64,000 nucleotides of DNA, taken from assembly GCA_944470555.2 (NCBI GenBank), contig OX104127.1:137286786-137350785 (forward strand), read 5' to 3'. Below, piece by piece: positions 46,366-57,339 of the stretch. Numbering within the stretch: position 1 is the first letter of the stretch; every line of letters starts with the position of its first letter. Origin of the DNA: Heterobilharzia americana. Its lineage: Eukaryota > Platyhelminthes > Trematoda > Strigeidida > Schistosomatidae. The notes beneath the pieces are model-generated. The model did not search any database. It was not told the origin of the DNA and saw only the letters and a list, made by a program, of their open reading frames with translations. The translations under genes and the position numbers were made by a program.

Positions 46366-48878
46366 AGAAGTTGTTACCCCCTATCCCAATCGAAACATTC
46401 TTGTCGATTTAGGAAAGTACGTTGCATAACACTTTTTTAACATAAACATTAAATTCCATAGGTTGCAAAGTGGCGGTGAAGAATCCAGGAAATTCATGGT
46501 TGCATTTCAGCTTTTATCTGTAGGGTCAATTATTTAGACCTATATTCCAGTGTATGGTACAGTTAGATGACTGATCACAAAATACTAAATCTCAACTTCT
46601 TTTGTAACATGTTTTTTTAATTTATAATCAACGTTTTATTAAACTACATAACTTACTTTATATTATCAATTCATTTAGAAACTATTTGAAGCATCTTTTT
46701 TCATCTAAATCCACTTCTTATAACTAACGAGATTGTGAACCACTAGTAGCACGTGTTCGGAATAAGTTGTTCTATGGGTTTGGGTTTCAGTTGGCAGACT
46801 TCTCATTGTCATGCCAGGCCTAAACAATATTGTATCAGAGTTTCTTTACGGAGTGTGCACTAGTATCTACTTCAACTGGCAGACCGAAATCAAAATGAGG
46901 ACGAACTCTTGGCATAATTACAGCTTGAACAAACCAACTTCGATGCCATTCCTCAGAAAGGCATAGAATAACCTCATTTCAATAGTTTCTCAGCAGTTGC
47001 ATACAAGCTGAATAGATAGAGTAATCATCTTATAAAAATTAACTCATTGTGTATGGTTGAGCTAAAAATCATTCCTTGAGTTTCAAAAATAATTGAATTG
47101 AACGCCAGAAATATTCAGGAACCAAATCTCGATCAGAAAGAGTAGTGCTGTAGTTCACTGAATATGTAGTGAACTTTCAATCATTGAGTCGGGAGTATGA
47201 ATACCGCTCCACCCACCGAATTTCAGGCAGCCTGGTAATATCATTAGCTGTCACAAAGTAAATATGAATTCTTGCCGGACACATGGAAGTGTACAACACT
47301 GCTAGGTAAGTTTATCTCATATCTCTCACGCAGACTGAAAGCAAATAAATCATCGATATCAGTGCACCCTTATCACTGGATAAGAATGTACCGGTTTGGA
47401 ACATTCATTTCTGTTATTTGGATCATATTGAGCACGCAGACGACAGATTCAGTTGGGTGTATTAATCACCTCAGTGTGGCCAATGATTCTAACCAAATAT
47501 ACTTATGTTAACTGTGAAGTTATATTTCAGTAATTCCGTGAAATATCTAACTAATACTTGATGGAAGCAACTGGTGGTAGAGTGAATGTCAGAGGCTGAC
47601 ACTCACTTTCGTTTGAACACAATTCAAGATAAATTCTTTGGATTACTACTGATTCAATCATCAGTAGTATACTTGAAATCATCTATCTAATGCATATTCT
47701 GAAACATCTAATATGTTAGTTTTGACTTCGCATGGTAACTATACCTAAACAGTGAGCTACTTGAAGCAAATAGATGTCTGAAACGCATACACTTTGATTC
47801 AAATAGAGAAGGTAAGTAGGTTGTTTCATCTCCTTGACACTAGCGTTGTCAAGTTATTTTGGACAAAGGAACTGCATATTGTAATACTGAAACTAGAGAT
47901 GAACAGGCCCAAGGATGAGGAATTGAAATCGATTCTGTATCTTGAGCATTTCGCCGCATTACTTACATTCCTAAACTTGGTAACTCTTTAAAAGGCTTTT
48001 ACCTTAACTCTGTCTTTTATACAAAAAATTGAATGAAATATTGGTAGCGAATGAAAAACAGAAGTGGTTAAGTGGATGACAGAATCAGGTTATTACTCAG
48101 GTAATTATTTCCATCAGAATATCAAGTACCCAATTTGCATTTCAGCAGCATATTGTTAACAAGTGATTCAGCGACTACATAAACTGGGTGGGCAGATAAA
48201 ATGTTAAAACTTTCGTAAAAATTCTGTCATTATCATTTCTACTAGGAACACATTTAGTTCTTCTCGCTTTGATTAAATGATCAAGGAAAATGTTTGGAAG
48301 AAAATACCATTTCCAAGATCACACAACTGTTCTCTTCGCTTAAACTTTTTTTCTATGCTTCCTACTTTCAAATCTGTACAAGGTTGATAAACCTTTACAA
48401 AAAATCAATTATGACGCTGAGATTTTGCATTGCAAGGTTAATTAAATTCCAGGGGATCTATTTTCCTGTTTTATTGGATTTAATTATTTTATTTTGTTCT
48501 AAAGTTAATTCACAACTTTTACAAAACGAAAATTATATGAATAAGTAATTATCGAAGGCGATGAATAAAACTGAGACTTAATTATCTTCTTCTACTATGG
48601 TGTTTCTTTAAAACGTAAACTCACTTTGTACTTAAACGACGTTTGTACTCATCACTGTTTGTGTATGTAAACGATGCACTAGAAATAAAATTGTAATGAA
48701 TAAATAAACACAGCTTAGTTTTATGTTAATAAAAATAGGCGACACCGGTTGGTTGTGCATGTGTTCGTGCATAACAGTAAAACGGCACAATAAGAGATAC
48801 AAACTCTCCTCTAAAATTTTCAACTAACAGTGGAACATAAAAACATAAACGGAAACCGTTATCTCATTCTTACGTGTG

Positions 48879-48881
<3 letters not shown>
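46366..48881. other. No recognised gene
   Basis: 2.5 kb of AT-rich DNA. Short plus-strand frames at 47272-47511, 47794-47991 and 48294-48548 have no motif that I can assign. None has convincing splice context. Confidence 0.45.

Positions 48882-48919
<38 letters not shown>
48882..48919. repeat. (AT)19 microsatellite
   Basis: Perfect AT run, followed 25-30 bp later by a hammerhead SINE tail. Confidence 0.95.
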
Positions 48920-48923
<4 letters not shown>

Positions 48924-48944
48924 AATAAATTGCCATAATTGACA

Positions 48945-49250
48945 CTTAGGGGATACTGAGGCATCCGCATAGGAGCCCATTTGCCAATTGAGGCCAAACA
49001 ATTCAGTAACACAACAGAGAATTACAAGAATATCAACAAATAGCAATAACCAATACCGGTTGTACAAGAAGTGGTTATCGTTCGTCCATGGCCTCCATGC
49101 ATAACTTTTTGTTGTTTGAAGAGATGAGTACGAGGTTCGAGTCTAGGTGAGGACAACATTACTCACTAGGGTTCAGGCACATCCAGCTGACGAGTCTCAA
49201 ATAGAACAAAACGCAGGTCCTAGATTCCTCTAGTAGCCACCTTTAAAGGA
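48945..49250 (+). mobile_element. Sm-alpha-type hammerhead SINE with upstream tail of a second unit
   Basis: 48945-49075 is the distal tail of one unit (ggggatactgaggcatccgc, ccatttgccaattgaggcca, aataaccaataccggttgta, agaagtggttatcg). It runs straight into the head of the next (catggcctccatgcataact, B-box-like aggttcgagtctagg at 49133-49147). The ribozyme reads gcacatccagctgacgagtc, tcaaatagaacaaaacgcag, gtcctagattcc. CTGACGA and a GTC site are kept, but GAAA is CAAA and helix II is weakened. Head-to-tail layout like 15540-16020. Confidence 0.77.
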
Positions 49251-50384
49251 TCGTGTCTATTGATAATGGATTTGAAAAGATAAATGAAAGGTAACCAGTT
49301 CCTATCGAAAGTGATTAACTTCATATGATATGTACCACCCAGGTGGAAACGTGAACGGATGAGGATTGTTGCATTCTCGTACTCTTCCCTTCCTTTCTTA
49401 CTTTCAACCAATACTCTTGTTTTCCTCTCAACTTCGTTTATAAAACTAGTTAATTTATTCTAATTTAATATGGAAACATTACTTCTCTTAGTTTTAATAA
49501 ATTATCTTTAGTGTCTATAGTAATTCCTTAAAAACGTACCTGTTATGGAGGTGTAATATGTAAATAGTTGATTGTCTTTCCATTCCAAATATTCATACTC
49601 ATAAAGTGAACCCACACTTTGTGTTATTCAAAATAATGACAAAAATTCCTTGGTAAGAATAAATTTCTAACCAACAAAAATTGGCATATATTTGCTTCTT
49701 AGTAGCTAAATTGTTTAAGTATAAATTGTTCCCAATTATATGAAAGTTATTACGTCAGTATAATTATTAGAATAGAAAGAGGAGAAAGAAACAATAAAAT
49801 TGATACAGACGAATTGGTCGATGAAATAATTTTTTATAGAAGATATACTTACCAGCAGACTGAGTCAACTTCAATGAAGTATAATTATCAGAGTTATTTA
49901 CATGGTTATCCAGATTAGATAACCATTAACTATTTCATTAGATAATATATAATTAAGGGTAAAAACTAAAACCAACAAACAGCATTGTATTTTTATACTA
50001 GGTGTAATAAGATTCAAGTTAATCAAGGGTGTCCGAATAACTGTACTCTTATATCGTATAGTGACTGAACTCTATCAAAAATGACAGTTATTAGTATTAT
50101 TCATCCCTTGAGAAATGATTTAAATATCCTCTCTGAAAAGAAACAGATAGGATTTCCTTAGCGAAAGCTGAATCAGTCTGAAGCACAAAAACAGACAATA
50201 AAATGCTTCATTACTATACTCTAAGGGTATTATGAAACTAAAAAGTTCAATAGTTCAACTTAGTATAAAGATGCACTGTTTTTAAATAAAATCATATTAC
50301 AACAGCAAAACTGAACACAATACAAATTTATCAATTTAAAATACTGAGAGTTTCTTCGATAGTAGGCATAAAATTGATATATAT
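49251..50384. other. No recognised feature
   Basis: AT-rich DNA, nothing supported. Confidence 0.5.
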
Positions 50385-50610
50385 TATGAACTAACAGAAG
50401 TTGGAAATATGGAGCATTGGATTCTGACCCAGTGGCTCAATGGTAACGCGCTGGTCGCAGAACCTGAAGGTCGCGGGTTCGATCCCTGCTGGTGGGGTGG
50501 TGGGTGTGCACTGCTGAGGAGTCCCATACTAGGACGAAACAGCTGTCCAGTGCTCCCAGGTTTCCTTTGTTCCTCCAACTGATGTCAATCTGCGATGAAT
50601 AACAACTTGA
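50385..50610 (+). mobile_element. tRNA-derived SINE, family A reference copy
   Basis: The head is strikingly tRNA-like: cccagtggctcaatggtaac (A-box tggctcaatgg, about 50432-50442), gcgctggtcgcagaacctga, aggtcgcgggttcgatccct (B-box ggttcgatcc, 50476-50485). The body reads gtgcactgctgaggagtccc, atactaggacgaaacagctg, tccagtgctcccaggtttcc, tttgttcctccaactgatgt, caatctgcgatgaataacaa. Both internal polymerase III boxes match consensus, so it is the only copy here that could still be transcribed. The block gctgaggagtccc-atactaggacgaaac looks like a decayed CUGANGA-helix II-GAAA layout, which may link it to the hammerhead SINEs. Confidence 0.85.
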
Positions 50611-50829
50611 AATATATTGCTTCAAAAATCTTTAAATGTAAAACATAAAGTGTGAAACTTTTTCATGCAGTTAGATCATGTTGTTAAGGTCATACTAAGT
50701 TTTTAACTTTCCATCGTATGCCACACTTACTCACAATTTCCTTGATTGTATAACAGTTTTTTTCTGTAAGTCTAGATAAAATGCCACTGTCATAAATATA
50801 CTGGTGAATAACTTGAATAGTTAGGAACT

Positions 50830-51075
50830 GCTGAATGTGATTGGTTGATTTCTGCAGGCAGATTGGAGTGATCTAAACACCAAACAGTCGTTTCTTTAAG
50901 TTGGAGCTGAGCTCATCATTGATATACGCTAACAAATTCAGCTAACAGCGCTGCATTATTCCAACGGAAACCCTGTTGACTAGTAATACGGCTGGGGAGT
51001 TGAAAACTACTCAGTTGTAAAAAGTGTCACCATGAAGCATGAACTTCGTAAATCATCACAAAATGATTATCTAAA
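50830..51075 (-). repeat. Unclassified dispersed repeat, second copy
   Basis: Pairs with 45258-45720: the minus-strand stretch ttacgaagttcatgcttcat, gagtagttttcaactcccca, gggtttccgttggaa corresponds to 45282-45375. No coding signal or recognised family. Confidence 0.5.
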
Positions 51076-52879
51076 ATGCTAATATATTCACTTTTCGTTG
51101 TCTTGTATTACAAGCACACATGTGTTCATTACGAATCCATCAACTTATTTCCTCCATTTACTGAAATTTTAGCTCTTAAAGGAACTTTCAGTATTTGAGA
51201 AGTAATTTTTTTCTATTTAGAATCCATTTCTTTTAGTTTTCAAGCCTAAAATAAAGAGATTTTTCACCTACAAACTTTTTTAAACTAAATAGCATGTTCA
51301 TCAACAGATTTCATGTATTCTTAGAGAATGACATCAAAGATGTACTATCTGTTGATTTTCATCAGTGCATGAGTAAGCATAAATTCTATTCAATGCTGCT
51401 AACAATTGTATCCCCTCACTTGCATTCTGATGTATAGAGATTAAAAAAATCATTGAAAGAAAGTTTCATTGAAGTCTTAAAATATTTGTGTTATCATGAC
51501 AGAAGTCCAAATTTCATTGGTGTTAAATAATCTCTATTTGCTTGCTATATACTTGTTGCTTGGTAACAAAAATTAGCATTCAACTGATCTATTATGTCTC
51601 AAGTCAGAATTTCAAATCATAAAAATTGCTCATTTCTTGGACGTAGTGTAGAGCTCTAAAGGTATTTCTCAACAGCTAAATAAGATTATTTTTCACTGAA
51701 AATGTTTTTTTACTTATTCAACGAAATAATAAAGATTTCCGTTCTCTTGTCAATATTAATTAATTCACAGTCTAAAGATTTTTTTAACATGTTTATTGAA
51801 TAAGTACGCTTTGTTAGAATGTTTTTACATGATAGAATCAACTGTAGACAAAGATGGTTTTTCAAATCACTTAGGGGGAGGGGAATTCACTAATCAGATA
51901 AACATTTTCCTGTTTTTCACAATAATATTCTCAATGTTTTGTGTAAAGACATCAAATCAACATAGTTTGTTTTGTTCTGCTGAAAGATGTATAACCTAAT
52001 TTGACATTTTGTTGACAAATATTATACAGCTTCCTGAATTCAATTCATGTTGACAGTGTCCAGGACTATTTTCACAGGCCATTGAAATTATTTTCAATAT
52101 CCCAGTTTTAATTTCTTTTTATGAAATAGATAAGACTTTATCAAATATGCTTATAGAACTACTATTTCGAGGTAAATTTCTTGTATAAGGTCATCGGATA
52201 AATAAAGTAACCAATGAATCGAAGAAAAAAGACACTGTCCTATATATTTAAAAGAAAATAAATTTGATTAAATATGAGGTTGAACTATTCAATGAGATAA
52301 AATTGAAATTATTCGAAAAAGGAATTCTAAAATTTTTAGAATATCATTTCTATTTAAGTTCACATAATAGAATATTATGAAAAATGTTTTACAAGCACAC
52401 CCGTTATAATATTGTATAATAACAGACGAGATGAAAAGCAGATAAATAATTCAAGATTGTTGCGGTCAGCGAGCTATGAAGTAATCGATATACTTGATGA
52501 AGCATGACGATGAAACATTTTAACCTGATTTTTATTTAAAACAATTTTAATTTGCCAATAAAGGGAAAAATTTCATGTTGGTTACCCTAAGGCTAAATTT
52601 TCTTTATTGTGATTTTCATCCACAGAATGTACGTGTATTAATTCACGAGATGTAGGCTATCTGTAATGCAAACATGTTACATTCCTTTTTTGAAAGCTTC
52701 TTTTAAAATTTAATCTAAGATTACAGTCAGTTGACTGAGTTTTTATATTACTAAATAAACTAAATATCAAGCTGCTGCAAGCATCATATCAGTAGTATTT
52801 TACTCCTAATCTGATCTTTTGAAAACTAGGAAGCTATTCTGTCAAGTGAGTTTTAATTAAGCTGACATACAAATTAAAT
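51076..52879. other. No recognised feature
   Basis: About 1.8 kb of AT-rich DNA without features I can support. Confidence 0.5.
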
Positions 52880-53095
52880 TTCATTGTGGTTTTCATCACA
52901 GATTGACACCATTTGGAGAACCACTTAAAGCCTGAAGGGCTTGAACACCTATCTCATCCTGGTGTCGACCTGTTAACTGGTATGCAGTAATGACCTTTTA
53001 GGGGATAGAAGTTGGCAATTCTGGGTTTCGTGACCAGTAAATTACCCCTCAGCCACTCAGTTGGAATCCAATCGTTCACATTTTCCCATATCGTA
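52880..53095 (-). mobile_element. SINE family A, minus member of a head-to-head pair
   Basis: In plus-strand order: ggttttcatcacagattgac, accatttggagaaccactta, gaacacctatctcatcctgg, then ttctgggtttcgtgaccagt, aaattacccctcagccactc, agttggaatcc at the tRNA-like head. Matches family A in minus orientation. Confidence 0.65.
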
Positions 53096-53099
53096 AACT

Positions 53100-53285
53100 G
53101 CTAAAGGTAGGAGAGTATAGACTATATGAACCCAGTGGCTGAGGAAAAAATCTCAGCGTCATCGTAAAAGTTACTTGGTTAGATCCATCAGTAGGACAAA
53201 CAACTGTTGAATGAGCCCAGGTTTTCAATATTTTTTTGACTCATGTCAGCCCATAATAAGTACCACCCTGAAGTCAATGCGCCCC
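53100..53285 (+). mobile_element. SINE family A, plus member of a head-to-head pair
   Basis: The head gaacccagtggctgaggaaa, aaatctcagcgtcatcgtaa is followed by gtaggacaaacaactgttga, atgagcccaggttttcaata, tgactcatgtcagcccataa. The heads of this and the minus copy at 52880 face each other only a few bp apart. Confidence 0.65.
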
Positions 53286-54749
53286 ACAAATTTCTAAATT
53301 GACACATTGATGGTTTTTTAGAGTTTTGTTTAATCCACTTGCGCGTAGGTTGATGGCTTGTATTAACTAACGTCCATTCTCCATTTAGTTCTCACATATC
53401 CTCTCTGTATGAAACCACATCTTTTAAGACAAATAAATGGAGAATTACGATTCGACAAAAACACTCGATGTAGAGTCCATTATTTATCACAACACCACAC
53501 AAGGACTATATCCATTTTTTATGTCCATTGAAAGCTGATAGAAGTAACGTCTTTAGCCTAATAAATTCAAAACTTGACTTATTTGACCAAGATGACATTC
53601 AACGGTTAAAGTAGTAAATGTATGCGTTGAACGCTAGTTATTATACTAAGTTAGGACTACGGCTGATATTACTTTAGGTTGGCTGTAGGAAAGTTTGATA
53701 ATCTAAGTTCTTTACCTGCCAGCAATTGTGTACGAAAACTATTGCCTTTCAAAACCCATAGCTGTCATTTCCAGGCGTCATACTCAAATGACGTCACTCA
53801 GGTTGCGGTCAGCCTCAAAAAAAACGAATGAAGTACACAATAAAATCAAACGAATACAAAGATAATTTCATCAGATCAGGTTTAGGACTGAACATCCACT
53901 TTTAACACTGGTTAGCAACCTCGATATGTCTTAAATTGACGCAGGCAGAAAACTTTGAAATATACAACATCAACTCATGTCGTTAATATGAACTTGTTGG
54001 TCACTTAAAATGATGCTCCTCAATTTGATCTCTCAAAAGATTGTGGTTTCAATATGTTGAATAATCTTCGGTAAACAATAAACTAGTATACAATACTCTC
54101 AAGTTTTCAACATTTCTTCTAGTGACATAAGTCCACATTATTAAACACACAAAAACTGTTCCGTGAGATTCCAAGTACAGTCTAAATTCCGTTCACTTGG
54201 ATTACAACATGTCGAACCACTTGTGTATTGTTTAGCCTCAATTAGTTTAATCGCATAATCCACAACATTCATTCCACAATCATAAAATTGATGTTTCTTT
54301 TCCATCATGAAAGAATTTTGATGTGGCATATTCGAAGTATGTGAGAAAAGGTTTCGTACACTGCACTGTTAACTAAAACAGGTATAAGCATAAATGAAGG
54401 ATAATATTTACCATGTTTAATATGAAGTCAGCGAGTATGTTCTGAATCAGTTTTCAGTAATTTCAGTGATACTTCCCATCATTCATACATCCTGGAATTA
54501 GGCAGTCGTTAGCAAAGTGGTAAACTAAAACAAATAGGAGCACTTACCTCCATTCCATTTATGATAACCATTGAAATATGTTAAATAAGTATCTATGACG
54601 TGTATTACAAAAATTCAATCATATATTTTGCTCTAGAATACAAGATATGAAAGCATTTGACCTAAAACAGAGAAACACTTAAAAGACGTCTGCTGATCAA
54701 ACAGTTATACTATTTGAAACAATTAGTCCCTTTTATGAATTTGGATAAT
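53286..54749. other. No recognised feature
   Basis: AT-rich DNA without supported features. Confidence 0.5.
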
Positions 54750-55375
54750 GTAATTGTATGGGGGACTCAATGCATGATGATATCAAAATACTAAAGGAAA
54801 CATTAGTGGAAAATGGATATCCATTGAAGTTCATAAACCGCTGCAAAAATCAAATGCGTTTACATCGCATTACCATACAGTGGAGAACCTAACAGCATGA
54901 TATTAAAACGAAGGTTGAGGTCTGCTGTTAGCAAAACGTACTATGCAGCTAAGCTTATCATAGTTGAGAAGACCAAACACCTGCTACAACCTAGACCTCA
55001 ACACTGTATAAACGATTCTGTCACATCCCACTGCGTTCATAAATTTACATGTGCGGGTGGACAAAATACATAGGGAGGACTAATTGTGATATGCACTTGA
55101 GGGTAGGGGAACACGTTCCAAAATGGCTATGAAAGCAATTGGATTCACAAACATTGATAAGTGCAGATGGCAGACAACCATCATCATCCATTGCGAAACA
55201 TATCATTGATAAGAGTCACACAATTGATATCAAAACAGCCTTTACAATTTTGTACAGAAACTGTCAGGGGCGTATATTTAAGTTTGTTGAGGTGCTAGCC
55301 ATAAATAAATTTAACCCCCATTGTGTGTGCAAAAACAGTTTGTCCTTACATTAAGCCTACCTTGATAATGCTTAT
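54750..55375 (+). pseudogene. PLE C-terminal remnant with GIY-YIG domain
   Basis: With frame changes the plus strand reads IKILKETLVENGYPLKFINR (about 54784-54843), GEPNSMILKRRLRSAVSK (54883-54937), then the GIY-YIG region VHKFTCAGGQNT (55027-55065), GEHVPKWL-like codons around 55110, and SSSIAKHIIDKSH ... KFVEVLAINKFNPH (55181-55320). The tyrosine/glycine positions of the nuclease core are damaged and stops are frequent. The RT domain is absent upstream. Closer in wording to the copies at 13200 and 22514 than to the one at 3221. Confidence 0.78.
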
Positions 55376-57339
55376 TTTATCGTATTACCAAGATTGTCTT
55401 CAAGTCTTATCTTTTATTCCTCTCATTATCTTTCTTATTATTGTTCCTATTATGTCATATATATCCTTCTCCCACTTCCAGTTTCATATATATGCCTTGA
55501 CAAGTAAATGTGTGATCAGACTGCTCGAAATGTATAGCGCTAATACATCATATCTTCAGATAATCTATGTCTTCTAATTACATTATCCAAGTTATACTAT
55601 TCATTGGAACTTCTTAGACGAACGCCGTAATGGAGGCAAGAGATATTTTCACCATACTTAGTGTTTTGCAGTAATGTCTGAAAGTGTTAATTGTGTCTGC
55701 TTGGATGTTACAACTGGTATTCACCCGATCAAACCTTGAGATTGAGTAATTTTTGATAATACTCATTGTGAAGGAATAAAATTTTAGCAAGATACAATTT
55801 AAAATAGCCCAAAATGACTTCGTGTATAGTATTTAAACTATGTTAAGTGAAAATGATTAGTGAAATGATTTTCGAATATGAAAAAATATCTTTCACACTA
55901 ATATCTTGTTCTGATTGAACAAATGACTGTTGATCCTAATACAAACTTGTAAGTAATGTAGTCTGGTCAGTAGGTGTATGTGAGTAGACGGTTGAACAAC
56001 ATCCTTCCGATTTCATTCGTAATGTTAAGTCAGTTTCCGGAAAAATAGATAAGACAGTAACATAACTGAAAGTGCACTAAAAGATCAAACTATGTAGAAA
56101 ATACACCGGTTTGCATGTATTTACAGTGACTTTGACTATTTCTAGGCCTTTCTACCTCTTCGACTATTCTAATATTTACAATTAGATTCATGTGCTTTCT
56201 CTCGAAACTTTGCACAAAAGTGATTGATTTCAATAGGATTCAAGAAGTCAGAGCCCGTTATACGGATTTGGGCAATATTATTGCACACTATAGTCAAAAG
56301 CATTAACAAATCGCCTACTATTTCAGTAGGGAAAGCAAATTTCGTGTACTTTCAGGTTTTAAGACAAACTCTAAAGCACTTCCATGACATCTGTAATAGT
56401 AGTTCTTAAGAATTAGTAAAACATCTAAATTAGTCTACATCTCTTTTTTATTTCTGGTAAAAGCTCATCTCTCCTTCTTATGTGATAGAAATCCTTTTGC
56501 AGTTGTCTTAGACAAACCCTAAAAACTGTTTCATATTCAGCTGAACGCTGCCAGATACGCTATTTTAAGAGGAAATCAAGAACGTTAATATCAAGAAAAT
56601 TTATGTGTGGCATCATTTATAAAATATCATACTATAAAATATACTTGTTTACATAAAATGGTCTACTACAGACTTTTTTAAATGTATAAAAATATGTAAT
56701 ATTTTCACAGTAATTCATAGTAAATCTACTTGATCAATATTATTTGTACTATATACTACATCCTGTATGCCTTTTGATGCATATGTATGTATCACATAGA
56801 AGATCACAAAGAGGACTTTTGTCAAAAATATACAAAATATGTTTTAAAGTGTAGGAAAACTGTTCAATGTTACATTGCTAGACACTGAACTGAAATGTAG
56901 GAAATAGGAAATAAAATACAAAACTTGAAGATCTATTTCTCTTCATAAAAATTTCAACAATCAGTAATCTAAACTGAGCAATAATATTTATTATTTATAA
57001 ATAAAAACGAATGAGATTACTATTATGAGAATAAAATGATAAGGTAATTTTCTGATTTCTATGGATAAAAAGCACTGACTCACAGTTTATATACTTTGCT
57101 ATGACAACATTTTGAAATATATTGTAATTGAAGTAATGATTAGAATGTCTTTGTCGACAAAGTTATGTCTTCTTTCATGGACTCAAGTAACAATGAAAGT
57201 TAATGACCCCAGTATAAAAGATTGATAATGAATATGGTGAATAAATTCATAAATTTCAAAGAAATCTTGTTAAATGTATACACTTCTAGATGAATAAAGT
57301 GAATAAAATGAGAAATAAAAGTGATTATACTGAAGTATG
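55376..57339. other. 3' flank of the channel gene
   Basis: AT-rich sequence downstream of the minus-strand channel gene. No repeat or second gene recognised. The plus-strand frame at 55323-55577 is hydrophobic and AT-driven, with no motif. The transcript end cannot be placed with confidence. Confidence 0.4.
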
